From contig CABSAB010000008.1 of the NCBI GenBank assembly GCA_902475515.1, forward strand, positions 1 to 13,662: DNA of 13,662 nt. The letters are read 5' to 3'. Positions 1 through 7,081 of the stretch are shown here, in pieces; positions within the stretch are counted from its first letter, which is position 1, and each line of letters begins with the position of its first letter. A program made the translations under genes and the position numbers. Source of the DNA: an uncultured Eubacteriales bacterium. GTDB taxonomy: Bacteria; Bacillota; Clostridia; Oscillospirales; Oscillospiraceae. The notes below the pieces were generated by a model. The model was not told the origin of the DNA. It did not search any database and saw only the letters and a program-made list of their open reading frames with translations.

Positions 1-1738
1 TGGCTCCCAGTACATACAGAAGCTTCGGCTCGCTGCCGCGGACGGCATCCAAGGTGCCAAACTGGACACAATCCAGAGTAGCCGGGATCGTCCCCAGCTC
101 ATACTGCGTCAAGCAAAGGGACAATATCCGCAGTAATTCCTCGGCATTCTGGGCTGTTTTCCCCAGCACACCGGCAATCTGCTGCAGGCATTCCATCAGG
201 GTGTTATATACCTGCGCCGTCTCCTGGGCCTCTTCCTGCCGTCCCTGCTGGGACAGCGCTTCCAGCTGGGCTGTGACCTGTTCATAAAGCTTTGTCTCCT
301 CCAGGAAACGGTGCACCGCCTCCAGTTGCCCCAGGGTGTTGCCCGCTGTGCGCAGTCCTGTGCGAAGGCGAAGCAACGGTCCCACTGCCACATCCCGAAT
401 CCGGTTCAGCTCCTGCAGGCGCTTTACCGTATCCTCAGTAAACCTCCCATCGTATCCATCAGGATGCTCTGTAAACTCCTTCTGCCACCGGGCTCCCGAA
501 ATGGCCCAGGTATAGGCATAGTTCTCCAGCGCGTCACAGTCATCTCGAAGAACCCCTGCATAGCCTGTGCGAAGATACGCCGTCACGGTCTCTGTCTCCG
601 TATCCTCCGCAGCAGCCTCCAGGGCGCAAAGCAAAAATGCCACCGCCGGATGGGCCGTGATCGAGGTTTTGCGTCCTGTATACAGCGGCACACCACTATC
701 CCGGCACACCGCCTCCAACATAGGACCATATATGCCCGTATCCCCTGCCGCAACCATCATATCCCGAAAGCGGACTCCGTCCATCGCCGCCTGCTTTAAT
801 ACCGCAGCGCAGTGACGGCACTCCTCCAGACGGCTCTGTCCCGACACCAGCGTAATAGCCTCAGCGGGCGCTTCGAATACCGGAGCCTGATACTGGTATA
901 GATTTTCCTCCAAATATGTAAGCTCCTTCGGAAGCTCCCGTGCATAGGTTGTTTGCAGGACCTTCGCCGTCTTTCCCGCCTCCTGGGCCATGCGGTAAAG
1001 GCGCTGGGCTGTCTCTCGACCCGGTGAAAACAGAGTTGTTTCCGATTCCAACCCATCGCAGGGCAGCGTCACCGTCACGCTCTCTCCCCGGCGAAGCAGC
1101 CAAGAGAGGACATCCAGCTCCTGGCAGGAAAAATCTGTAAATCCGTCCACAAAAAAATGCCGTCCTTTGGCGTAATCCTCCTCCATGAGCTTTTGCCCTA
1201 AACGTGTGAGCTTGTCTCTGGGATCGCAGGTGCCCTGGGCCATGACTGCCTCATAGCTGCCCAGGATCAGCGAAAGCTCCAGCAACTTTTGCGCAAACAT
1301 CCCTTCCACCTGTCGGGAAGCATCTGCCAGTATCTGCGGTGTCACACCATAGCTCTTGAATTCATCGATCATGCTGACCATGCTCTGCAAAAACTCCGCT
1401 TTGCCTGCCGCCGCAGCAAAGACCTTGAGCTGGGATCGGATGCTGTCCAGCGCCAACCCGGCCGTTAGGATTCGTCCACCCTGATCCAGGCTCTGTCTGG
1501 CTCCGCCGCCATAGATGGACAGCACCCGGCTAGAAAGCCGGGTAAAGCTCAACACCTCGGCCGTAAAGCTGATCTCATCGCCGCACACAGCCGCAAGCTG
1601 CCGCTCCATCTGATGGCTCAGCTGCTCCGGAACAATGACGATCCGCTCCGCCATCCCCGTGGCTGGACAGGCCTTTACGGCCTGCAAAAGTTCTGTGGTC
1701 TTGCCGGATTTCCCCCGGCCCAAGATCAGCGTCAGCAT
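1..1738 (-). CDS. addB: AddB, ATP-dependent helicase/exonuclease subunit B (partial, C-terminus outside window)
   Basis: This is an open frame of 579 codons with no stop, read from the ATG at 1738 to the left edge. AddB pairs with AddA to resect double-strand breaks and load RecA, the Firmicutes counterpart of RecBCD. The N-terminus reads MLTLILGRGKSGKTTEL, a Walker A loop (residues 7-14, Lys13). It is followed by RIVIVPEQLSHQME and FTAEVLSFTRLSSRVL, which match the start of Bacillus AddB closely in order and spacing. VDGFTDFSCQELDVL near residue 215 corresponds to the AddB motif normally written DGFTGFTPxQ. Family members are about 1,150 residues, so roughly half is present. The C-terminal nuclease domain with its Fe-S cysteines would lie left of the window, as would addA. 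The site AAGGAAAGGGTGAT upstream supports this ATG. The gene is preceded by its own promoter-like sequence at the spoIIR stop. Confidence 0.93.
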   Translation of the reverse strand, partial: MLTLILGRGKSGKTTELLQAVKACPATGMAERIVIVPEQLSHQMERQLAAVCGDEISFTAEVLSFTRLSSRVLSIYGGGARQSLDQGGRILTAGLALDSIRSQLKVFAAAAGKAEFLQSMVSMIDEFKSYGVTPQILADASRQVEGMFAQKLLELSLILGSYEAVMAQGTCDPRDKLTRLGQKLMEEDYAKGRHFFVDGFTDFSCQELDVLSWLLRRGESVTVTLPCDGLESETTLFSPGRETAQRLYRMAQEAGKTAKVLQTTYARELPKELTYLEENLYQYQAPVFEAPAEAITLVSGQSRLEECRHCAAVLKQAAMDGVRFRDMMVAAGDTGIYGPMLEAVCRDSGVPLYTGRKTSITAHPAVAFLLCALEAAAEDTETETVTAYLRTGYAGVLRDDCDALENYAYTWAISGARWQKEFTEHPDGYDGRFTEDTVKRLQELNRIRDVAVGPLLRLRTGLRTAGNTLGQLEAVHRFLEETKLYEQVTAQLEALSQQGRQEEAQETAQVYNTLMECLQQIAGVLGKTAQNAEELLRILSLCLTQYELGTIPATLDCVQFGTLDAVRGSEPKLLYVLGA

Positions 1739-1777
1739 TCAATCACCCTTTCCTTCAAACGTCCCGGCTTTTTCCCA

Positions 1778-1806
1778 ATTATATCATAAAATCCGCATAC
1801 TGTCAC
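1778..1806 (-). promoter_or_regulatory. Sigma-A-type promoter for addB
   Basis: On the minus strand the -35 GTGACA (1806-1801, 5 of 6 to TTGACA) is separated by exactly 17 bases from a perfect TATAAT (1783-1778). A TG one base before it makes an extended -10 (TGATATAAT). The -35 overlaps the stop codon of spoIIR. The predicted start of transcription near 1771 gives a leader of about 33 bases that contains the addB ribosome site. This suggests addAB is transcribed independently of the sporulation gene upstream. Confidence 0.7.
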
Positions 1807-2462
1807 CCGGAAACAGGGATTCCATTCTTGCCCCCGCGGAACCATCCAAGCAGGTCCTCCAGCAGCTCCAGGGCTTTGAACCTGAACTGGTATTCCGGCG
1901 ATTCCCCCGTGACCATGGCAATCTGCTCTCCGTCCAGCCCACCCATGGCCGCCACCGCTCCCGCCTGCTCCACTGTGGCAGCACTGCACAACTGAGGATA
2001 GACCACGCACCACCAATTCTTTCCCTGCCCACTGCCGATCTCCACCCGCAGCGCATCATAATAGCCCCCGGGCAGAGAAAATGTCTCATATTGCCTGGTT
2101 CCAAAAAGCTCCCGCTTTAGGCTGACCCTGGCCCGGTCAGGGCTCGCCAGCGATGAAAGCGCCCGGTTTGCCGTATCCTCCAGCACCCCCAGGTTCTTGC
2201 TTAGCAGCTGCTTTGCCTCTTCCTGGCTTTCTGCCGGTGCCATAATACCTTCGGCCTCCCGCAACACGGCATCCCGCACATCCTGCTTGATGCGCTGATC
2301 TGCTTCACTATCGGAATTTGCCACCACATGCAGCCGGATCAGTTTCCCGGCCAGGGCCTGCTGCTGTCGCTCCAGGGATGTCCCCCAGGCGAGAATGACC
2401 GCCACAGCCAGAAGAAGTCCAAGCTCCACCCAGCGCAGCTTTGTCTGTTTTTTCCGATTCAT
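1803..2462 (-). CDS. spoIIR: Stage II sporulation protein R (SpoIIR)
   Basis: The protein has 219 residues from the ATG at 2462. SpoIIR is made in the forespore and secreted into the intermembrane space, where it triggers the SpoIIGA protease to process pro-sigma-E in the mother cell. The N-terminus is basic (MNRKKQTKLRW) and is followed by one hydrophobic segment (VELGLLLAVAVILAWG, about residues 12-27), as expected for an exported protein. The hallmark block LIRLHVVANSDSEADQRIKQ follows and matches the family's IRLxxxANSDSxxDQxxK. An upstream in-frame GTG at 2495 would add 11 residues. The ATG is preferred because GGTGAT, a match to the extended Shine-Dalgarno sequence, sits at correct spacing before it. 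That ribosome site lies inside the 3' arm of a strong hairpin. No sigma-F-type promoter (GYATA, about 15 bases, GGNNANANTR) was found just upstream. Confidence 0.92.
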   Translation of the reverse strand: MNRKKQTKLRWVELGLLLAVAVILAWGTSLERQQQALAGKLIRLHVVANSDSEADQRIKQDVRDAVLREAEGIMAPAESQEEAKQLLSKNLGVLEDTANRALSSLASPDRARVSLKRELFGTRQYETFSLPGGYYDALRVEIGSGQGKNWWCVVYPQLCSAATVEQAGAVAAMGGLDGEQIAMVTGESPEYQFRFKALELLEDLLGWFRGGKNGIPVSG

Positions 2463-2463
2463 A

Positions 2464-2513
2464 AAAATCACCGTCCATATGTAGTCGATAACCACAGTAT
2501 GGACGGTGATTTT
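2464..2513 (-). terminator. 16-bp hairpin between ispE and spoIIR: terminator and/or occluder of the spoIIR ribosome site
   Basis: The arms 2464-2479 and 2498-2513 are perfect 16-base inverted repeats around an 18-base loop. On the minus strand the hairpin starts 5 bases after the ispE stop codon. It is preceded by an A-tract and ends in TTTTT, so it can act as an intrinsic terminator. On the plus strand it is followed by GTTTTTT, so it could work in both directions. Its last base lies one base before the spoIIR ATG, so the spoIIR ribosome site is fully paired in any transcript that reads through from ispE. Confidence 0.75.
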
Positions 2514-2536
2514 GTTTTTTAAACAGGTTCTGTCAA
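2509..2536 (-). promoter_or_regulatory. Possible weak promoter for spoIIR inside the ispE end
   Basis: A perfect TTGACA (2536-2531, within the last ispE codons) is followed after 16 bases by CAAAAT (2514-2509, 4 of 6 to TATAAT). Transcription would begin near 2502, inside the 5' arm of the hairpin, and would leave the spoIIR ribosome site unpaired. The -10 is poor, and the -35 could be chance within coding sequence. Confidence 0.3.
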
Positions 2537-3376
2537 AAAAGTGTCCGCATAGTGCTGTTTTAGGCTGGAATATGCCGCTTCTGCCGCGATCTCATCGGAA
2601 AACAGCCCAAACATCGTGGGCCCGGAGCCTGTCATGGCCACCCCCAACGCCCCATACTCCAGCAATGCCCGTTGGATCTCCACCATCTCGGGATGCTCCC
2701 GGAAGATTATCGGTGCAAATACATTTCCCAATGCTGCGGCTATGCCCGAAAGGCTCCCTGCCTCCAGCGCCGTAAGCATAGCATTGGTATCCGGCCGGGC
2801 CTTGATCTCCTCCTGATCCACCGCCCGGAACAGCGCCGGAGTAGACACAGGGAACGCCGGTTTGCACAGAACAATCCTACAGTCCGGCATAGAAGGCAGC
2901 CGGGTCAGCACCTGCCCCTTTCCCTCCGCCAGGGCCGTACCGCCGAACAAAGCAAAGGGTACATCGGAGCCGGTCTCCTCAGCCAAATGGTATAGGGTCC
3001 TTTCCGGCAACGGGTTTCCATAGTATTTCTGCAACAGCCGAAGCACTGCCGCGCCATCCGCACTGCCGCCGCCCATACCCGCCATTACCGGAGTGACCTT
3101 TTTAATATCTATCGTCAATCCATAGGGATCAAGCTCCGCCGTCTCAAAAAACAGCTTTGCGGCTTTCACGGCCAAATTACGCGCATCGCAGGGGATCTCC
3201 CCGGACTCGGATGTCACGCGCCACCCTTCTCCGGTGTTCAATGTCAGCGTAATCTCATCCCCCAGGGCGATCTCCTGCATCACCATGCGAAGATCGTGGT
3301 ATCCATCCGGCCGCTTGTTCAGTACATCCAGGGTCAGGTTCAACTTGGCATGGGCCGTGGCTCTCAAGACCGTCAT
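2519..3376 (-). CDS. ispE: 4-diphosphocytidyl-2-C-methyl-D-erythritol kinase (IspE)
   Basis: The protein has 285 residues, the usual length. IspE phosphorylates the 2-hydroxyl of CDP-methylerythritol with ATP in the MEP pathway for isoprenoid precursors, in the cytosol. The GHMP-kinase features are all present: AHAKLNLTLDV with Lys11 near the start, RPDGYHDL, the glycine-rich phosphate loop PVMAGMGGGSADGAA (about residues 96-110), GSDVPFALFGG with the likely catalytic Asp138, and the C-terminal GVAMTGSGPTMFGLF. The ATG overlaps the TGA of the DUF1015 gene by four bases (ATGA), so translation is probably coupled. A GAGGGG site lies about 11 bases upstream. In many Firmicutes ispE has other neighbours; spoIIR next door is compatible with a sporulation-era cluster but gives no functional link. 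Confidence 0.95.
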   Translation of the reverse strand: MTVLRATAHAKLNLTLDVLNKRPDGYHDLRMVMQEIALGDEITLTLNTGEGWRVTSESGEIPCDARNLAVKAAKLFFETAELDPYGLTIDIKKVTPVMAGMGGGSADGAAVLRLLQKYYGNPLPERTLYHLAEETGSDVPFALFGGTALAEGKGQVLTRLPSMPDCRIVLCKPAFPVSTPALFRAVDQEEIKARPDTNAMLTALEAGSLSGIAAALGNVFAPIIFREHPEMVEIQRALLEYGALGVAMTGSGPTMFGLFSDEIAAEAAYSSLKQHYADTFLTEPV

Positions 3377-4599
3377 AGGCGTTTTTTCCCCTCTAAGTAA
3401 TAGCGCTTTTCCCGGGCCTGGCCCATGGAAAAGGTCTTTCTGGGCAGCACACCGCCCTGTATCACGCCGGGGAACAGTGCTGCTTTATCCATGCCGGGCA
3501 AAATCAGCCCCAGAGTATTCGCTTCCTGCGCCAGGGACCGGACAACCTCATCTCCATGGATATAATCCATTACACCGCCATGGGTTTCCACATATGTATC
3601 CAGCGCAGGCTGCAAAATCGCAACCGCCAAGGGACTTTTCTCCGCATCCAGATGGATGGTCTCCTCCCCCGCTGCCGTCACGCAGCAAACCGGGTGTCCC
3701 TCCGGCGCAGAAATCGCCCGGAGATACGCCAGTAGCTTCTCCGGCTCCACGTTTTTCACCACCCGGTGAATCGGCGCGAAGGTAATAGCCGGATCATGAA
3801 TATTCTCCAACTCCACCAAGACATACCGCGCTGGGTGTTCTTTCTGCTGTTCCGGGGTGAGGGTTGGCTTTAATGCCTCCCAGCAGGCCTTTTGGGAGGC
3901 CAATGAGTGATTCCCGTCGCCCACTGCAAACAACATGGGATGATCCGTTTTCTGCCGTGCCTCCACGGCTTCCGCATAGGCGCTGACCGCACTGTTCACC
4001 AGCGACACACCCATACCGGAAACGGCCCAGCCGGTAATGTGTCCGCCGTCTTCCATCAGGTCGAAATCATAGACTTTTTCTCCGCGCACAGATGCCGCCG
4101 CCTGCATAATTCGATCCTCTTGGTCATCACACAACAGGATCGTATGGGGAAACTCCATGGCCGCCCCCTGGAGCAGCTTCACCCGGGGTGGAATCCGGTC
4201 CCGCACGGTGCCCTCAGTCGCCCGGATCTTAGCTCCGGAGCTGGGGGTAAAATCATATTCTTCCAGGTCGATCTGTCCGATCAAGCCTCGGCGAACGCCC
4301 CCGGGCACCGTCCGCTCCAGATAGATCATGCTCCTCCGGTGGGTCTCAAACAGTCCCGCTGCCAGATAGTCTTCCATGGTCTGATGGATCGAGGCGATCC
4401 GTCTTTCCGGCTCCCCCTGCCGGAGCAGCGCCTCCGGATAAATCATATGATAGGTGGACGGCGCATCCGCCACAAACTCCTGTACGCGCTTCCAATAGTC
4501 CATCTGTGAGGAAAACTGGTCGCAGGCAATGCAGGCCCAGCGGCGCATAGATACATGCCGCGGCAGGAGAATGTCTGCCCCGTGAAAGCAATTTCTCAC
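3373..4599 (-). CDS. DUF1015 family protein of unknown function
   Basis: The protein has about 408 residues. The opening block (FHGADILLPRHV, then WACIACDQFSSQ, then PSTYHMIYPE) and the later FAVGDGNHSLASQKACWE (about residues 220-240) are characteristic of the DUF1015 family found in clostridia, thermophiles and archaea. No enzymatic activity is established that I know of. The conserved GDGNHS block looks like a ligand- or metal-binding loop, but that is only inference. Two GTG starts are possible: 4608 overlaps the apgM stop as GTGA but lies only one base after GGAGG, while 4599 has a 10-base spacer and is preferred. The gene is flanked by tight junctions to apgM upstream and ispE downstream. 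From general knowledge DUF1015 genes are often near serA/serC, so a role linked to phosphoglycerate or serine metabolism is possible. Confidence 0.85.
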   Translation of the reverse strand: MRNCFHGADILLPRHVSMRRWACIACDQFSSQMDYWKRVQEFVADAPSTYHMIYPEALLRQGEPERRIASIHQTMEDYLAAGLFETHRRSMIYLERTVPGGVRRGLIGQIDLEEYDFTPSSGAKIRATEGTVRDRIPPRVKLLQGAAMEFPHTILLCDDQEDRIMQAAASVRGEKVYDFDLMEDGGHITGWAVSGMGVSLVNSAVSAYAEAVEARQKTDHPMLFAVGDGNHSLASQKACWEALKPTLTPEQQKEHPARYVLVELENIHDPAITFAPIHRVVKNVEPEKLLAYLRAISAPEGHPVCCVTAAGEETIHLDAEKSPLAVAILQPALDTYVETHGGVMDYIHGDEVVRSLAQEANTLGLILPGMDKAALFPGVIQGGVLPRKTFSMGQAREKRYYLEGKKRL

Positions 4600-4604
4600 T
4601 CGAA

Positions 4605-5843
4605 TCACGCCTCCTCAAACAGCAATTCCATCAGTGCGGTTCCGGTCTCCACCAGCGGGCCTTTCAGGCCATTTTTCTCGGTGTAAGTAAGGCCGCTCTC
4701 CTTGGGTTTGGTGCTGTCATAAATCAGGAACGGCACCGGGTCCCCATCATGGCCCCGGGTAGATGTCAGCGTTTTATGATCGGAAAGAATCAGGATGCGG
4801 TAGTCTACGCCTTCTTGCTCCAATGCCTCCGTCAGGGGTTTCACCACACGGCTGTCCAGCCACTCGATGGCCTGGAGCTTTCCGGGCAAGTCTCCATTGT
4901 GGGTACACTCGTCCGGTGCTTCCACATGGATGGCCGCAAAATCGTTTTCCCGCTGGGACAGCACCTCCAGGGCCGCCTGCACTTTCCCCTCGTAATTCGT
5001 CTCCAGCTCGCCCGTGGCCTCCGGCACCTGGGTAAAGCCCAGGCCCGACAGCCGCGCGATCCCTTCGCACAGGGGCACAGCCGAGATCACCGATCCGGTA
5101 TGGCCGTAGCGTTCCGGGAAGTTTTTCAGCGCCACGGCACTGCCCTCGGCCCAGAACCACACACCATTGGCCGGCAAAAGCCCTGCCGCCCGGCGCTTTT
5201 CATTAATAGGATGATGATCCAGCACCTGATGGGCAAGCTCCATCAAGGAAAGCAGTTTCTTTGCGTTTTCGCAGCCACTGGGCAGCAGCGGGCCAATGAC
5301 CTCCCCCAGGTGGTCGTGGGGCGGGATCAGAGATATCCCGGTGATATCCGCACCACTCTGCACCGCAATGTGCCGAAAGGACGGTGCCGGATATACCCGC
5401 ATGCCCGCCTCCTGGGCCAGTGCGGAAAAGACCGGATCGGCAAACAGGTCACGCACCAAGGTCATGGAATCTTCTCCGTCGATGGAGCCGCCGGAATGGG
5501 ATAGGATCCTCTTCTCCGCAAAGGGCAGATCATGATCCTCCAGGGCAATCATATTGCAGCGGTAGCTCACATCCCCGGGATGCAGCTGAATGCCGGTAGC
5601 CGCGGCCTCCAGCGGGGAACGACCTGTATAGCACACACGTGGATCATGCCCAAAAATGGACAGGATCGCCGTATCACTTCCAGGGGGCAGCCCCTCCGGA
5701 CAGTTGATCGTAGAGCCCAAAAGGCCTCCCGCTGCCAGGCGGTCAATGGTCGGAATATTCGCATGCTCCAGAGGCGTTTTGCCTCCTAGCGCTTCTACAG
5801 GATTATCGGCCATGCCGTCGCCGATTACCAGAATATATTTCAT
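4605..5843 (-). CDS. apgM: ApgM-type cofactor-independent phosphoglycerate mutase family protein (COG3635; possible homoserine kinase analogue)
   Basis: The protein has 412 residues and belongs to the alkaline-phosphatase superfamily (archaeal-type iPGM). The metal and catalytic positions are intact: Asp9 in VIGDGMADNP, the phosphorylated Ser56 in GSDTAILSIFGHDP, Asp311 and His315 in EAPDECTHNGD, Asp355-His356 in LILSDHKT, and His365 in RGHDGDPVPF. The family reaction is interconversion of 2- and 3-phosphoglycerate. Bacterial members of this branch have also been proposed to replace ThrB as a homoserine kinase, and sequence alone does not decide between them. The ATG at 5843 has GAGAGG eight bases upstream. 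The 3' end overlaps the first possible DUF1015 start by four bases. A strong hairpin separates it from the aminotransferase gene upstream. Confidence 0.9.
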   Translation of the reverse strand: MKYILVIGDGMADNPVEALGGKTPLEHANIPTIDRLAAGGLLGSTINCPEGLPPGSDTAILSIFGHDPRVCYTGRSPLEAAATGIQLHPGDVSYRCNMIALEDHDLPFAEKRILSHSGGSIDGEDSMTLVRDLFADPVFSALAQEAGMRVYPAPSFRHIAVQSGADITGISLIPPHDHLGEVIGPLLPSGCENAKKLLSLMELAHQVLDHHPINEKRRAAGLLPANGVWFWAEGSAVALKNFPERYGHTGSVISAVPLCEGIARLSGLGFTQVPEATGELETNYEGKVQAALEVLSQRENDFAAIHVEAPDECTHNGDLPGKLQAIEWLDSRVVKPLTEALEQEGVDYRILILSDHKTLTSTRGHDGDPVPFLIYDSTKPKESGLTYTEKNGLKGPLVETGTALMELLFEEA

Positions 5844-5866
5844 AGGTCATTCCTCTCTTTTGCAAA

Positions 5867-5899
5867 AGAATACGGACATGAAGCTCATGTCCGTATTCT
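5867..5899 (-). terminator. 15-bp hairpin with T-run between aminotransferase gene and apgM
   Basis: The arms 5867-5881 and 5885-5899 are perfectly complementary around a 3-base loop. On the minus strand the stem starts 6 bases after the aminotransferase stop and is followed by CTTTTGC, so it fits an intrinsic terminator with a short T-run. No T-run follows on the plus strand. The apgM ATG is only about 23 bases beyond the stem, so it lies within the apgM leader if transcription reads through. Confidence 0.7.
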
Positions 5900-5905
5900 A
5901 GGGTA

Positions 5906-7081
5906 TCATCCTTTGTTCAGACTGTCAAGAAAAAGGCCGATGCGCCGGAGTGCCTCCTCCAGGTCCTGCATACTGGCGGCATAACACATCCGCACAAAGC
6001 CTTCGCCGCTTTCGCCAAAGGCGTTGCCGGCAATGCAGGCCACCTTTTGCTGCACCAAAAGCTGTTCGCAGAAGTCCTCCGACGAAAGGCCCGTGGAGCG
6101 GATACACGGGAACACATAAAAGGCTCCCTTGGGTTCAAAGCAGGAAAGGCCCAGCTTCCTGAGGCCGTCCACCAGATACCGGCGGCGTCCGTCGTACTCC
6201 TCTTTCATGCGCTCAATATCCTCGTCGCCGTTTTTCAAAGCCTCCACTGCCGCATACTGGCTGGTAGTGGGCGCCGACATAATCGCATACTGATGGATCT
6301 TGGTCATCTGTGCGATCAACGGCTGAGGACCGCAGACATAGCCAAGCCGCCAGCCGGTCATGGAATAGGATTTGCTCATTCCGTTGACCACCAGCGTCTG
6401 CTCGTACATCTCCGGAATATTGGCCATGGATACATGACGTTGTCCATAGGTAAGCTCCGCATAAATTTCATCCGAGATCACAATGATGCCATGCTGTTTA
6501 AGAATGGGCACGATAGCTTCCAGATCCGCCTGCTCCATAATCCCGCCGGTGGGATTGGAGGGATACGGCAATACCAAGGCTTTCGTCCTGGGGGTGATGA
6601 CCGCCTCCAACTGCGCCGGGCTCAGGCGAAACTCATTGTCCGCCGTCAAAGGAATGGGCACCGGCACACCGGAGGCCAGCTCCGCAATGGGGCCGTAGCA
6701 CACAAAGCTGGGCTCCGGCACCAGAATTTCATCACCGGGGTTCGTGATGCAGCGAATGGCCAGATCAATAGCCTCACTGCCACCCACTGTCACCAGCACC
6801 TGGCTGTCGGGGTCATACCGGAGCGAGAACCGGCGGTCCAAATAATTGCAAATCTCCCGCCGCAGGTCTGTCATTCCGGCATTGGATGTATACTTGGTGA
6901 ACCCTTTTTCCAAGGAGTAGATACCCGCATCACGAATATGCCACGGCGTTTGAAAATCCGGCTCCCCCACACCCAAAGAGATGGCATCAGTCATGGTCTC
7001 CAGAATGTCAAAAAACTTTCGAATTCCCGAGGGCTTGATGTTCTGCACCCGATGGGAGATCACAGAATTGTAGTCTATCAT
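5906..7081 (-). CDS. Class I/II PLP-dependent aminotransferase (AlaT/PatA-like)
   Basis: The protein has 391 residues, fold type I aminotransferase of the I-gamma group. The cofactor residues can be seen: Asn176 in YPSNPTGG, Asp204 in ISDEIYAEL, the Schiff-base Lys237 in GMSKSYSMTGWRLGY with Arg245, and the carboxylate-binding Arg364 in GEGFVRMCYA. The N-terminus (SGIRKF, then ISLGVGEPDFQTP, then YTSNAGMTDLR) resembles Bacillus PatA and AlaT type enzymes. The substrate cannot be fixed from sequence: alanine, aspartate, aromatic amino acids and N-acetyl-diaminopimelate are all used by relatives. The ATG overlaps the TGA of the Lrp-type regulator gene by four bases, so the two are co-translated. 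That pairing is the same as alaR-alaT in Bacillus and points to alanine or a related amino acid. Confidence 0.9.
   Translation of the reverse strand: MIDYNSVISHRVQNIKPSGIRKFFDILETMTDAISLGVGEPDFQTPWHIRDAGIYSLEKGFTKYTSNAGMTDLRREICNYLDRRFSLRYDPDSQVLVTVGGSEAIDLAIRCITNPGDEILVPEPSFVCYGPIAELASGVPVPIPLTADNEFRLSPAQLEAVITPRTKALVLPYPSNPTGGIMEQADLEAIVPILKQHGIIVISDEIYAELTYGQRHVSMANIPEMYEQTLVVNGMSKSYSMTGWRLGYVCGPQPLIAQMTKIHQYAIMSAPTTSQYAAVEALKNGDEDIERMKEEYDGRRRYLVDGLRKLGLSCFEPKGAFYVFPCIRSTGLSSEDFCEQLLVQQKVACIAGNAFGESGEGFVRMCYAASMQDLEEALRRIGLFLDSLNKG

Noticed and set aside
2462..2495. GTG at 2495 as the spoIIR start
   Set aside because: It has no ribosome site and would translate hairpin sequence into residues unlike the family. 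The ATG at 2462 is better spaced and begins a normal exported-protein N-terminus.
3907..5504. Plus-strand open frames opposite the DUF1015 and apgM genes
   Set aside because: They are low-complexity, His/Arg/Gly-rich translations without domains and are fully explained by the real genes on the minus strand.
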